Assembly (NCBI GenBank): GCA_028386065.3
Contig: JAKUCV010001094.1
Span: 261,015-325,014 of the forward strand
Reading direction: 5' to 3'
From: Turnera subulata
Lineage: Eukaryota > Streptophyta > Magnoliopsida > Malpighiales > Passifloraceae
DNA length: 64,000 nt
Below are positions 32,781-45,293 of this stretch, in pieces; within the stretch, counting starts at the first letter, position 1, and each line of letters starts with the position of its first letter. The position numbers and the translations under genes are program-made. Below the pieces are notes generated by a model. It had not been told where the DNA came from. It saw nothing but the letters and a program-made list of their open reading frames with translations, and searched no databases.

Positions 32781-34300
32781 GCTGGCTTTCTTATCCGACT
32801 TTTGATGATGTACTAAAGTCTATGTGGTCTGATGCATGTGAAAAATTCCCTGGAAAGTTCAAGTTAATTAAGAAACTTGGGTTTATTAAGCATGCTTTAA
32901 AGATATGGAATTCTCAAGTCTTCGGTAATGTGGATGTGGTGGTGAAAGAACTGCAAGCTTGTGTTGACTCTTTTGACCATTTGGCAGACACTAGAAGTTT
33001 ATTAGCGGAGGAACAGGGTGAGGTAGCAATGCTCAAAATTGACCTGGTGACCAAACAGAGGCAACGAGAGAGTATTTGGTGGCAAAAATCTCGGCAGAAT
33101 TGGGCCAAGCTAGGTGACAAGAACACCCGATTTTTTCATGCGGCAGCATGTAATAGTGGTAGGCATAATTCTATTCGAGAGGTGTCAGTAAATTGTGTGG
33201 TCTTCGACAAGCCCAAGGAGGTAAAAGTTGCAGCCAAAGACTATTACTCTGAACCCTGCAAAGCTTCAGGTGGTCCACGGCCTAAGATTGGGAGGCTCCG
33301 ATTTAAGAAATTGTCTTCAGAAAAGGCTGGCGTTTAGGAGCGTCAGGTCTCAATTGAGGAAATAAAGAATGCGATGTGGGCTTGCGATGGTGAAAAGGCC
33401 CTTGGGCCTGATGGGTTCAACTTTTCCTTTTATTGCAGGGCTTGGACACTAATTAAGGATGATTTGGATGATTTGATAACAGAGTTTTTCTCGTCTGGAA
33501 AGGTTGCAAAAGGGGCCAATAGAGCTTTTTCGGCTCTCATTCCTAAGAAGGCAGAAGCAGTTAGCTTTCATGACTATCGTCCAATCTCCTTCGTTCACGG
33601 TATATAGAAGATCATCTCCGAGGTGCTAGCAGGTCGGTTGATGGCTGTTATGAATGATGTTCAATTCGCATTTATTGAAGGCCGACTTATTTTGGACTGC
33701 ACCCTTTCCGGAGCAGAATTTGTCCATCATCTGAAAAAAGACGGGTCTAAAGCCGCCTTGTGAAAGATTGACTTTCGCAAAGCTTATGATCCAATCTCGT
33801 TGGACTTTTTGATGGAGTCAATGGACTTGATGGGTTTTGGAGGAAAATGGGGATGGTGGATGGGATGTGCCATAATGACCCAAAGATGTCGGTGCTCGTT
33901 AATGGCACTCCGTTGGATGAGTTTAGTATATTCCGGGGGTTAAAGCAATGAGATCCCCTCTCACCCTTCTTGTTTAATCTTGCTGCAGAAGGCCTTGCTT
34001 CAATTGTCAAGGAAGCAGTGCTAAAAGGCCTTATGAAAGAAGTTTCCATAGGTTCAATTAAAGCTTCGCTTCTATAATTTGTTGACGATCCTATGTTTTT
34101 CATCACAGATGATGAGGAGTCACTTCTTAATTTGAAAAGGTGCTTACGGTGTTTTGAAACATTATCGAGCTTGCAAATCAACTTTCATAAAAGTAGTGTT
34201 GTTGGGATCAACCTTTCGGACAGAAGAACTAATGAGCTGGCGGGTATGCTTTTGAGTAAAGTTGATCATCTTCCAATTACTTAACCTCAATCTTCCTATT
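32750..34300 (+). pseudogene. LINE linker and reverse transcriptase
   Basis: The linker (32750-33337) includes WWQKSRQNWAKLGDKNTRFFH, typical of plant LINEs. The RT shows GPDGFNFSFYCRAW (33411), ALIPKKAEAVSFHDYRPIS (33535-33590), a QFAFIEGRLILD box (about 33660), a damaged GDPLSP box near 33950, and an intact catalytic FVDD at 34078-34089. LKRCLRCFETLSSLQINFHKS follows. Stops lie between the boxes. Confidence 0.88.
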
Positions 34301-34407
34301 GGCAAAAACATAAGATGTGCCAAGGCTTGGGAGCCGATCACAGAAAGAATTAAGAGTAGATTGGCTACTTGGAAAGCTAAGTTTCTATCTTTGGGGGGCG
34401 TGTTACA

Positions 34408-35607
34408 TTGATAAAAGCTGTCTTGAGTAATCTGCCTACGTATTATCTATCTTTGTTTTCTATCCCCTTTGGTGTTACCAAGAAGATAGTTAGCCTCCAA
34501 AGGAATTTTTTATGGAGTGGCTGCAGAGATAAAAGTATGGTTGCATGGGAAAAAATAGCAGAGCCCAAGTTATACGGTGCTATGGGGATTGAGTCGTTGC
34601 TTACAAAGAATTGGTGCTTGTTATTCAAATGGTTATGGTTGTTCATCTACCAAGAGCCTTCCTCTTCCTTTTGGCCCAGGTGGACTCAGGTGGTACAAGA
34701 TCTTTATTCCTACCCGTCTAACGAGTCACTCCCTTGTTTTGATTCTAATAGGATTTCTAGACTGTGGAGGTGCATCTTAAGGGCGGGTGAGACAGCAGGT
34801 CCCAATGGTTTGAAACTCGGAGATTTTATCTCTATGTCAATTGTGAATGGTAGCAGATGCAAGTTTTGGAAGGATCCCTAGTTAGAGTGTGGAGCTTTAT
34901 TCACAACTCATCCGCGGCTATTCTCTGCGGCTTTGGATCAAGATGCGCTGGTGAGTGATGTTTTTGAATGTGTAGATGGGCACTGGGTTTGGAGACCTTC
35001 CTGGAGAAGGAATTTATTTGTGTGGGAAGAAGAGGCTGTTGCACTAGTCAAGGAATTATTAGCAGGTGTGAAGTTATCTTTAAACAAGCAGGATGGTTGG
35101 GCTTGGAGAGGCTTTAAGGATGGTTCTTTCTTTGTAAAAGCTGGTTATCTATCGTTGTGGCTACCTTCTCAAAGAGGATTGTTGAAACCGTGGGTTTGGA
35201 TGGGTATAGCTCCTCCCAAAATTCAGTGCTTTATGTGGATGGTTATGCAACATGATATCGTCACTAGAAGTGCTTTATTTCGTCGGAGTATTATATCAAT
35301 GGAGGACGCTCTATTTGTTTTCTGTAAGATCGAAGTGGAGAGCAGGGATTATTTGCTTATGCACTGCCGTGGGGTGTGGCGACTGTGGTGTGAACTTTGT
35401 AAGTGGTGGGAAATTAGTTGGTTATGCCCTCTTCATTCGAAGAGTTGTTTATCCAATGGTTCGGTTTGGTTGTTAGCCCTCTGGCAAAATATCAATGGAT
35501 GGCCATATTTTTTTCAGCTGTGTGGAGTATTTAGTTGGGTCATAATAGGACTATTTTTGAAAACCAAAACGTTGATTGGAGAAGGCAGTTCGATATTGTT
35601 TTGCTGA
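34408..35607 (+). pseudogene. LINE C-terminal region with zf-RVT
   Basis: Frames at 34408-34881 and 34933-35607 are open for 157 and 224 residues. The first has FWPRW and KFWKDP segments that follow the RT in plant LINEs. The second has APPKIQCFMWM, then CKIEVESRDYLLMHCRGVWRLW, the C-x-x-E-x-H-x-H-C zinc-binding region. This part helps RNA binding and targeting in related elements. Confidence 0.8.
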
Positions 35608-35841
35608 GAGCACTGTTTTGGCTCAAAGCTAAATTTCCTTCTTTCTCTTTCACCTTATCAGACGCGATTCAATGCCCTGAATGTATTAGAAGTTGGCGAG
35701 GTTCATCTGTTAAGTTGCTTCTTGTGTAGTACTATATGTGATTTTAGTAGTGGCTTTCATCGCTGTGATGACGGGCCTCTTTATACCTAATTCTAGCCCT
35801 GTGCTTTTTCAATAAAAATCTCGTTTCATTAAAAAAAAAAG

Positions 35842-37160
35842 TTTGAGAACTGGTTGATCACGTTGAAAGACACAATGCCATTCCGAACAAATGAGTTTTC
35901 AAAAGCAAACTTAAGGCTGATGGTATAGTTGACAAATTTGAGGTTCAACTAATAGTGAAAAGGTACACTATAGAAACAGATAGACTACAAAGAGTCAATC
36001 TCACTTTCTATGAGTTTTACCTATGCATGAATGTTTCTAGCTATGATTTTAAACTTAGAACTTGGATTGCGTCAAAAGGATGTAACAATGCCTTTCTCAA
36101 TGAAGATTGAATGAACAAACTATATGTTTCATTGAAGAGGAGCACAAACATAAGGTTTGTAGACTTCAAAGCCTATATTGGTCTTCCAACCCTCAAGGTA
36201 TGCCCCAAGTAAGTTTGTAATTTACACATTATATGTATATGACATACTTATAGCTAGGAATGATATGGAGTAAATCAACAAGGTAAAAGACCTTGTTTTC
36301 ATCTCGATCAAGATAAATGATAAGGATAAAGATTGCATATAATCCTGAAATTAAGAGTTCAAGATATTGTTTCAAAAAATTATTGTATTTCTCATTAGAG
36401 AATTACACTAATAAAGCTTTGGAAAAATGCAATATGCCTCATAGTAATCCTATCTATACTCCTATCAATAAATGTCATACTTTGAGAAATCATGTGTCTT
36501 ATGAATCCTGATGAGAGCGATGAATAAGCCAAGTTCCATAATCAGATTGCATTCGGAAGCCTGTTGTACACTACGATGTATGATAAACTAGATATTGGTT
36601 AACCAATTGGCTTACTAAGTAGATCCCAATCTGACCTAGGCCCAACACATTACAAGCAGTTAAAAAGGATCATGGGATGTCTAAAGAGGGCTGATTACTT
36701 CTTTGTCGCCAAGTAGGCAAAGGTCCCTCTTGGTTGAATACACAAGTCTTGATCATAAAAGAGATCCAAATGATAGAAAATTGTACATCTGGATATATGT
36801 TCTCACTAAATTATGGCGTCATATCATAAATTAGTTAGAAATGACCATGTGTATTCTTGTCTGGGATTGAGGCCAAATGTGTGGCTCTCGCTTCAACAGT
36901 ATAAAAGTCATTTGGATGAATAAATTCTTGGATTATTTGATGGATAATGCAAAAAACGTTGATCTAGTGTTGGTCAACTATGATAGTGAGGCTGCAATTT
37001 CCATTGCCAAGAATAATTAGTTTCACCACATAAGTATCAGATATAGCTATGCGAAAGGCATTGTTGTATGCAAGATTATGAATGTGAAGTATCAATTTAT
37101 AAGAGACTTGTGATCATATGCACTAATTAAGCCTTTACCTTGGGATGTGTTTGTGTAACA
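35842..37160 (+). pseudogene. pol: Copia RT and RNase H, decayed
   Basis: Directly after the LINE poly(A), frames give KLKADG and VDKFEVQLIVKRYT (RT N-part), EEEHKHKVCRLQS (near the RT middle), KALEKCNMPHSNPIYTPI (36415-36475), GLLSRSQSDLGPTHYKQLKRIMGCLKR (about 36605-36690), AKCVALASTV (about 36865), and ISIRYSYAKGIV (about 37030). They are in the order of a copia pol end. No catalytic YVDD box is visible, and nearly every box is separated by stops. Confidence 0.75.
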
Positions 37161-38238
37161 CATTAGGTATTAAAATTGTGTAGGCTTAAGTACTTCACTT
37201 TAGGCTTATTATTTTTCCCAAAGTTCACAACTTGTATTTAATGTTCTTGCTATCAATTAAGCTGATTTGCATGCATACATAAGGATGGATGTTATGTACA
37301 TTCTTCAATTTGTTTAAGAGTATGTGGAGTAGACACAAGGTTAGCCCTCTCACACGGGTAACCGCCTCCTTTTCTTAGTGATAAGCAGAGATGAGATAGA
37401 TTTTAAGCAAAATTATCAGACGGATAATTTGAAAGCTTGTTGCTTAAAATTATGAATGTCGACTATATAATGATAGAAGGTCATTTTAATGGTGGAATGT
37501 GTTCACTGAGTCTACTTAGTGGGCCAGATGTGAGTTCAAGTTGATGTGTTGATCGAGGAACTCAAATTTTGATAAATATGGTATCTAAGTATCATCTGTA
37601 CAACATTCCTTATGGGAAAGACATATGCTTCACGGGAAAGGAGAAAATATTGTAGCACATGTTTCATACCATGTCCGCGATTTGCCCACCACATGGGTTT
37701 ACATAAGTTCAATCTTTGGTTATTGTTGTGTGAGACCCAAAGTCTTTGTGCTGGCTCTACTATGTAACCTCAAGCTCCGATCAGGTACTTGAGATTCATC
37801 TTGTTGTTTGCTACCTTAGTGTGTTGCGAAAGGACCATGGACACTAATTCGGTCTGGCGGGGCATGTCTAGAAAGCCGAGTTAAGTTGAGTTATTGGGAT
37901 GGTGAGAAGAGGAAGATCATACCAGTAATGACATATGGTTATAATTGTTGGTTATAATTGTGAATACAATGTATCTTTAAAAGAGAGTTCTTCGCTAGAT
38001 TTCTAATGAGATTTATGATCTAGGGTACTTGCATACTTTTTTATCTACTTGCAGGTTTCTTCTTAATGTGAGGTTATATATTCCTAGGAGAAGTATAGCA
38101 TTTAGCTCTCATAATATGCTGGTCGCACGGTTCTACTTCCCTGTATGGATATTTGCAGTTTATAATGAGAATTAGTTTCTCATGATTGTGTTTATGAGCA
38201 CTCCCATTATGTGCGAGTCATTATGTGCGAGTGGGAGA
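37161..38238 (+). other. Copia 3' untranslated stretch
   Basis: No protein or RNA feature was recognised over about 1.1 kb. The end carries a duplicated GAGTCATTATGTGC and then GAGTGGGAGA, a plausible polypurine tract, immediately before the LTR start. Confidence 0.45.
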
Positions 38239-38359
38239 TGATGGAAATTGTGAGTCTGCCCATAAGGGTGCTCACTTAAGCCGAACTAGGACTAAACTTA
38301 TGTAGTATATAAGCCACCATAAGGGGAGGCTGTTACAAATACCATACATACAAGTTACA
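38239..38359 (+). repeat. 3' LTR of the old copia element, left piece
   Basis: It starts TGATGGAAATTG after the purine tract and holds TATATAAG (38306-38313), a likely TATA box. The LTR is cut at the TTACA target of the Tekay-like element; the sequence from 48710 (CGTTAGTTGGGTAAAGCAC) is its continuation. The right LTR edge was not found. Confidence 0.55.
38355..38359. other. Target-site duplication of the Tekay-like element (left)
   Basis: TTACA precedes the LTR edge TGAAGCGCCCC, and TTACA recurs at 48705-48709 after the other LTR edge. Confidence 0.85.
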
Positions 38360-41187
38360 TGAAGCGCCCCGACCCGCATTTACCATACAGGGTAAATACG
38401 TGCCAGAACTATTCTTATTACAGTAGCAGACATTACATATGATACAAAATACAGTACAAAGCAAACTCAAATACAACAACTGTCACCCGATCCCGGGGAC
38501 CATTATTATAATCAACACACTCCAAACCAACCATCAGTAGAGGATATATGTTACAACAACAAGACACAATACAGTAACAACAGCAGCAAATAATATCCTC
38601 AACAGCAACAACACAATGGAAAGCCAAGCAGCGGAAGTCTTAGAATGAGATGCAGCGGAGGTATGGATCCGAGGTCTGGTGGAGTAGAAACAGCAGCTGG
38701 CCGAACCACGTACCTGTAATACGAGCAACTCATCCTACGGGATGAAACCCTGCAGGCGAGGGGTGAGTCCGAAGTGCTCACCGACCAAGGATAAATAGTA
38801 ATATGCAGGCAATCATAATACTTTCAAAGATAATACCAGCAAAAGACAACTCAAGAATCAATCAAACCATGACTGAGCCAAGACCAAAAGAATAATTATT
38901 ATTATTACCAATTTTATCTTTCGGGCCCTGTCACTAGACAAGTTAGGGGTCAGACCTGGTTATTAACATGTTTCGGGTGCCAGATCAAACCAAGAGAGCC
39001 CAGGGATAGACATCCCAAAAATAGTAACCCAGGGATAGACATCCCAAATAGATCAAACCGGGATAGACATCTCAAGCGGAGACATGCATATCACAAGTAA
39101 CCCAGATCATAGCCACCACAAAACAGTCTCAAACCATCGAGTCGTACCACTACTTTCCTAGTGACAACTAAGTCGTCAACACAACTTCCAATTATCCAAG
39201 TATCTCATCATATCAGTTCATCCATGGTTAACAGATCATCAACAACAATAGTAACACAACAACCAAAATCAATCGGCACAGCAGTTCAATCAAGCAAATA
39301 ATTATCAGAGAAACACACACAGTATTATATGCAACATATCAAAGGTTATCCATCCTCACCTTAGACGGTTTTCTTACTCTTGAAAGTCCTCGAAAGGTCC
39401 CGGCTCTGGTTCCTCGGGAATCCGCTCGTTAACAGCTCTTATATTAAATAATAAAATACGTACATATAAGATGCACAACAACGATATGCAAATGATAACT
39501 AATACTGTAAGCCGTAGAATTAAACACTATGCCCACTCGTTTATCACCCCGGGACATGTTATCGTCATCATTTACCATTTAATTTCAAGGGCCAAAAACA
39601 TACTATACATATACCCGGTTATTATTCCGATATTATACTTTGATAATACCCTCCCCAAAATATTTGATAAATAATTATTATCATGACCTATATTCTTTTC
39701 CAAAGATAATAGCTATCACAAAATAATCTTTCTAGAAATTAGTCATGTATATATGTATATATTTTTTTCCCGGTAAACAATTACATAATATATATCTTTA
39801 AGGGTATTTACTATAATCATGTTATAATTACCTTAATTTCTTGAAAATATTATAACAAAATAACTTCTTCATTTTTTCCACAAAATATAACCATATACTA
39901 GATATTCCTTTTTCCCAAAAAATATCTAATCCATATTATTTATTTTTTCTCCCAGAATATATTTATTTATTTTTATTTCCTGACTGGGCCAAATGGTGCA
40001 AGCCCAGCCCAGTATTTAACCCCATAATAACCCAGGTGTAACCATACCAAAACCCAGGCCCGTTAGCCCAAGCCCATTAATAACACAGCCCAGGCAGGCA
40101 TCCGGGCCAACCCGACCCAGTGCCATGACCCGGCTGTGTGAAGCTGGTCGAGCACGCATCCGGGTCTTCAACCCGTGCTCACCTTGCAGTGGCGGCGGCG
40201 ACTGAGCAACGCACAGGCGGGGCGGCGACGAGGCGACGATGATGTGGCTGAAGGGGAGACGTGCGAAGGCAGCACCGAGAGAAGGGGACGGCAACTCGTC
40301 TGGCTCCACTCCACAGATCGGCGGCGAGAAGAGCAAGGGGAGGCGTCGAGGTGGTTGTGCCGCTAGCGTCGGGTCGCTGCGTGGAGGCGAGGCACAGCCG
40401 AGGTGGAAAGGCGACGACGGCAGCAGGGAGGTGGAGAGGATAAGATGTGGGTGGTGGCGGCGAGTGTGGTGCTGGTGGCGGTTCACGGGAAGGAAGGGAG
40501 AAGAAGATGAAGGTGGGGTGACGTGGCAGCGGGGTGTTGGTGTGCTTTGTTTTGTTTTTTTTTTAAATAAAATAATAATAGTATTGCAGTGTAATGAATT
40601 TGGGCAAGAGTTGATGCAAGGAGTAAGGGAACGGTTTGCAGGAAATGGGTTGCAGGAGGAAGAACTGGCAGAGGAGTTGTTAAAGCAGGAGCTCTTTGGT
40701 TTACTGAGGAAGAAAATCTTCCTTACCAGGTAAGAGTAAGAAAAGAAAATCTCGCAGGTGAAGAGATGGTTACATGGTGCAGGCAGCGGTGCAATCGTGT
40801 TACACACACTGGGACTGATGCCCTTACTCTTCTAGTCTTTTCCAGTAAGCCTTGTTGGATGACTCAGAGCTCTTGTGCTCCCTCTTTTCAATATCCCTTT
40901 GCGTATTGTCCGAACCAGCAAATAACTAGAATACCCACTTAACTTTTTTTTTGGTCCGTTCTTTCTAGGTTAAACCTGACTTTCCTCGAGATTCCTGGAC
41001 CCGAAAAATACCAACTCTGGTCCGTAAAATCCGCGGAAAAATCTAGGACGTGGGGCAAGGGTCGGTTTCGGAATCCGATGCATAATTTACCCTGAAATAA
41101 TTACCCAAGATTAATTTCATTAGGTAAATTACTGTATAAAGCTTTTTACAGTCCCGGTAAAAACATAAATTTTACCCGGCTATTACA
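38360..41187 (-). repeat. 3' LTR of the Tekay-like element
   Basis: 2828 bases, from TGTAATAGCCGGGTAAAA (minus strand at 41187) to ..GGGGCGCTTCA at 38360. It includes a GC-rich stretch at about 40170-40510 and hairpins with the core ATAGACAT at 39003-39016, 39032-39045 and, decayed, 39060-39073. The 263-codon open frame at 40016-40807 is broken in the other LTR and is not a gene. Confidence 0.9.
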
Positions 41188-41220
41188 TTCTACCCCCTTA
41201 AAAGAATTTCGTCCTCGAAA
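41188..41220 (-). other. Polypurine tract and GAGGACGAAAT block of the Tekay-like element
   Basis: The minus strand reads TTTCGAGGACGAAATTC, then TTTTAAGGGGGTAGAA, directly before the LTR start TGTAATAG. Both blocks are usual for this chromovirus clade. Confidence 0.85.
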
Positions 41221-42856
41221 TTCATTCCTATCCTGTGAAGAGATGCGGATACTGGGACTGCATGTGTTCTTCAACTTCCCATGTAGACTCATTAGTAGAA
41301 TGCTTACTCCACTTGACCTTTACCATGGGAATGGTACGATTCCGCAATTACTGAACTTCTCGAGCAAGAATCTGTTTCGGCACTTCTGTGTAGGTGAGGT
41401 CCTCTGCTACCTCAACATCCGCTGGGGCCACAATATGACTAGGGTCCGATCGATACCTCCTCAGCATAGAGACATGAAACACATCATGAATGCGTGATAG
41501 CTCATCAGGTAATGACAACCTGTAAGCCAGTGGTCCAATTCTCTCCATGATCTCATAGGGTCCGATATATCTTGGGCTCAACTTCCCTCTCTTGCCGAAC
41601 CTAATCACACCTTTCCAAGGTGCTACTCTGAGGAAAACCTTCTCACCAACATTGTACTCCATCTCACGTCGGTGCTTATCGGCGTAGCTCTTCTGCCGAT
41701 CCTGAGCAGCTCTCATACACTGTCTCACCATCTGGATCTTGTCAACTATCTGTTGGACTAAATCCGGTCCAAAGATTAGTCTCATACCTTCTTCATCCCA
41801 ATACACTGGACTTCTACACTTCCTTCCATAAAGGGCCTCAAAAGGTGGCATACCAATGCTGGAATGGTAGCCGTTGTTATAAGCGAACTCTGCCAAAGGT
41901 AGATACTTATCCCAACTCTCACTGAAGTTGAGTACGCAAGCCCTCAACATGTCCTCCAGTGTCTGTATAGTCCTCTCAGACTGTCCATCCGTCTGAGGAT
42001 GAAAAGCAGTACTGAAACTCAACTTAGTTCCCAAAGCAGCTTGTAAGCTCTTCCAAAAACGTGATGTGAACCTCAGATCTCTATCCTAGACTATAGACTT
42101 TGGAATCCCATGTAGTCTCACATTCTCAGTAATATACTTACTCGCCAATGTGTCCATGGTATCAGTTTGGCGGATAGGTAGAAAATGAGTCGATTTTGTT
42201 AATCGATTAACGACCCAAATAGCATCATGTTGCCTCCGAGTTATCGGTAAACCAATCACAAAATCCATGGTGATCATCTCCCACTTCCATTCCGGCACTA
42301 TCAATGATCTCATCTTCTCTACTGGAGCCTGATGTTTGGCTTTCACCTGTTGGCAAGTAAGACATCTCACAACATACTCCGCTATATCCTTCTTCATACG
42401 AGGCCACCAGAAATGGCTCTTCAGGTTCTGATACATCTTGGTGCTTCCAGGATGCATCGCATATGGCGCCATATGTCCTCCATCCAAAATCTGACTACGC
42501 AAATTACTGACATTGGGTACACATACCCGTTTCCCATTCATCAGTGCTCCATCATCAGCTATACGAAACTTGTCTTCTTTTACACTCCTTACTCCTTCCT
42601 TTAGCTTGACCAGGTCGGGATCTCCTTCTTGTAATTCCACTATCCATCCTCTTAGGTTAGACTTGACACTCATGTGTGCCAGCAAAGCTCCCGTATCATC
42701 CACTGTCAGACCAACTCCCAGCTTCCTTAACTCGATAAGCGAGAACATCGAGTAACTAGTGAAAGCATCCTCTGGTTGTCTCCGGCTTAAGGCATCAGCT
42801 ACCACATTAGCCTTTCCTGGGTGATACTCGATAGTACAATCATAATCATTAAGCAA
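41221..42856 (-). pseudogene. pol: Chromovirus integrase with chromodomain
   Basis: One reading frame with stops at 42086 and 41348. The zinc-binding part shows HPGSTKMYQNLKSHFWWPRM and CLTCQQVKAKHQ. The catalytic core shows [28 protein letters not shown] and [17 protein letters not shown]. The C-terminal part shows [19 protein letters not shown] and [16 protein letters not shown]. After the stop at 41348 the frame continues into a chromodomain (NRTIPMVKVKWS, ESTWEVEEHM). Integrase inserts the DNA copy; the chromodomain is thought to steer it to marked chromatin. Confidence 0.9.
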
Positions 42857-42862
42857 CTGAAC

Positions 42863-43891
42863 TCAACGTCTCTGCCGCAGGTTAAGCTCCTTTTGAGTCA
42901 TGATGTACTTAAGACTCTTGTGGTCAGTGAAGATTCGACACTTCTCTCCAAACAAGTAGTGTCTCCAAATCTTCAGAGCCAAGATCACAGCTGCCATCTC
43001 AAGATCATGCGTCAGATAGCTCTTCTCATGAGCCCTCAATTGCCTAGAGGCGTAGGCAATCACTCGTCCTTCTTGCATCAGCACGGCTCCTAAACCCAGA
43101 CCCGATGCATCACAAAATAGCACATACTCAACTCTGGGCTTCGATACTATCAGAACCGGTGCTGTGGTCAGCTTCCTTTTAAGCTCCTCAAAACTCTGCT
43201 GACAAGCTGGGCTCCAAACAAATGCCTGTTCTTTCCTTAATAGCTTGGTCATGGGACTAGCTATCAAAGAAAAACCTTCGATGAACCTCCGATAGTATCC
43301 TGCAAGACCAAGAAAACTTCTGACTTCGGACACGTTCTTAGGAGGTTCCTACTCCAACACGGCTTTCACCCTGGTAGGGTCAACTTTTATTCCATCCCCG
43401 CCTACCACATGTCCGAGGAAAAAAACTTCTCTAAGCCAAAATTCACACTTACTGAATTTGGCATACAATTGCTTCTCCCGTAACCTCTGAAGCACTATCC
43501 TCAAATGCTCTTCATGCTCTTCCTTGCTCTTAGAGTAGATGAGGATATCGTCGATGAAGACCACAACAAACTTATCCAGAAACTCGTTCAGAACCAAGTG
43601 CATCAAGCACATGAACACTGCTGGTGCATTGGTCAATCCGAACGGTACCACTATGAACTTGAAATGACCATACCGTGTGCGGAAGGCAGTCTTCAGTATG
43701 TCCTTCTCCATAATCTTGATCTGGTGATACCCAGACCGAAGATCAATCTTGGAAAACACAGTGGCTCCCTGCAGCTGATCAAACAAGTCATCAATCCTAG
43801 GCAGCGGGTACTTGTTCTTAACTGTCACCTTGTTCAGCTGGCGGTAGTCTACACACATCCGCAGGCTACCATCCTTCTTCTTTACGAACAA
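42863..43891 (-). pseudogene. pol: Chromovirus reverse transcriptase and RNase H
   Basis: Two open parts in the same frame, separated by a stop at 43349. [50 protein letters not shown] and the catalytic [12 protein letters not shown] near residue 113. RNase [54 protein letters not shown] further stop at 42863 separates it from the integrase part. Confidence 0.92.
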
Positions 43892-44027
43892 AACTGGTGC
43901 ACCCTATGGTGATGTACTAGGTTTGATGAACCCTTTTCTAACAGCTCATCCAACTGTTTCTTCAGCTCCTGGAGCTCTGTTGATGCCATCCTGTATGGAG
44001 CCATCGATATGGGTGTGACTCCTGACA

Positions 44028-45086
44028 TCAAGTCGATGGTATACTCAACCTCTCTGTCGGTGGCAAACCTGGCAGATCATCTAGGAAGACATCAATGAAT
44101 TCCCTCACCACTGATATATCTCCCGGGGTAGGATTCTGTGTTTCTTCACTTGTGATGTGGTTCAACAAAACATCTGGACCATGCGACTTCACTCCAAAAT
44201 CCTGCATAGCAGAGATGCTACACGTGGCAGCAGCTTTCCTAATACCTGTTACCAAAACCTGTCGTCCACCATCGGAGGTCAACAACACTTCCTTGGTTCG
44301 AAAGTTCACTATGGCATTATATCTTGACAACCAATCCATCCCTAGGATTATGTCGAATCCCCCCATATTCATCACGATCAACCGAGCTAAGAAAACCTCA
44401 TCAGTATATGAAAGAAGGACATCTTTGCACACCTGTGTTAATCTCACCACTATGCCCACGGGTAACCTAACCCTCAACGAACATGCTAGGCTCTCTTCCT
44501 TACAGTTATATTGTATAGAAAAACTTTGAGCGATAAAAGAATGTGTAGCACCCGAATCAATCAAAGTGTATGCAATACTACCAAAAGCTATAAAGGTACC
44601 TGCAATAACATCAGCATTCTCCGGATCATCCTCGGCCGTGATCACAAATGCCCTCGGTGCGGCTGCACTCTGATTCATGGATGACTGTGTCCGAGTAGGA
44701 GCGGCTCCTCTTCCACGGCCTTGGCCAACTCCAGAACCACTGGGTACGCTGGCCACTGATGCTTGTACGGTTTGAGCAGGAACAGAAACTCTGAATCTTC
44801 CCAACCTAGGACACGAACTCCCGTAGTGCCCAACTTCATTGCACTCAAAGCACCTCACCTTAGACAGAGGAGGTCTAGGGCAAGTGTCTCCGGATGAAGT
44901 CCCTCCAGACTGGGTCCATGAACTCCCACGATTGTTGTTGTAGCCTCGTCCCTGGGATACTGGCATGGATTGACTCTGTCCATAGCCTGACCTATTACCG
45001 GCGTTCTGGAACCTTTTGTTCTGATTCCCAGCACTCTGGGCAGATTTCCTCTTTTGAACTTCTTCCAACTCTCTCTCGTTCCCCAT
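44028..45086 (-). pseudogene. gag-pol: Chromovirus gag C-terminus, zinc knuckle and protease
   Basis: 352 residues. The zinc knuckle CFECNEVGHYGSSC is near residues 75-90. The aspartic protease has YTLIDSGATHSFIAQSF near residue 175 and IILGMDWLSRYNAIV near residue 250. The frame ends in [17 protein letters not shown], just before the RT; a frame change near 44060 disconnects it from RT. It is in the same frame as the gag part upstream. Confidence 0.88.
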
Positions 45087-45293
45087 CCAGATGACTTCTG
45101 CTTAAAGGGCATCAGCAAGCATATCCTGATAAGTCTCATAAACTTTGCATCCCATGACTGTCTAGATGCAGGATTGTAAGCCATCCCAGAAACGCTTGCA
45201 TCTAGTCTCTGGTGTGGACATATATTCTGATGCATAGATGGATAAACGATCAAACTGGATCTCATACTCGTTCACCGACTGTCCGATTTGTTG

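Larger units (their letters stand above)
30780..35841 (+). mobile_element. L1-type LINE retrotransposon, plus strand
   Basis: About 5 kb, with an ORF1-like region (31030-31990), endonuclease (32060-32780), RT (33340-34300), zf-RVT region (35205-35400), AATAAA near 35813 and a terminal poly(A) at 35832-35841. It lies inside the RT region of a copia element: copia sequence stops near 30780 and resumes at 35842. A target duplication was not found, perhaps because of a deletion at the 5' join. All frames have stops, so it is inactive. Confidence 0.88.
30085..38359 (+). mobile_element. Old Ty1/copia element, split by a LINE and cut by a chromovirus
   Basis: Plus-strand copia remnants appear in the right order: integrase C-terminus and linker (30236-30780), then after the LINE the RT (35842-36520), RNase H (36530-37160), a 3' untranslated stretch, a polypurine tract AGTGGGAGA and an LTR start (38239). 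All are broken by many stops. The LINE lies between parts of the RT and the Tekay-like element lies in the LTR. The 5' half is not adjacent; the gag/protease remnant at 12430-12960 has the same orientation and could belong to it. Confidence 0.75.

Noticed and set aside
40016..40807. 263-codon frame on the minus strand in the Tekay-like LTR
   Set aside because: The paralogous LTR has it broken, there is no domain, and the high GC content explains the open frame.
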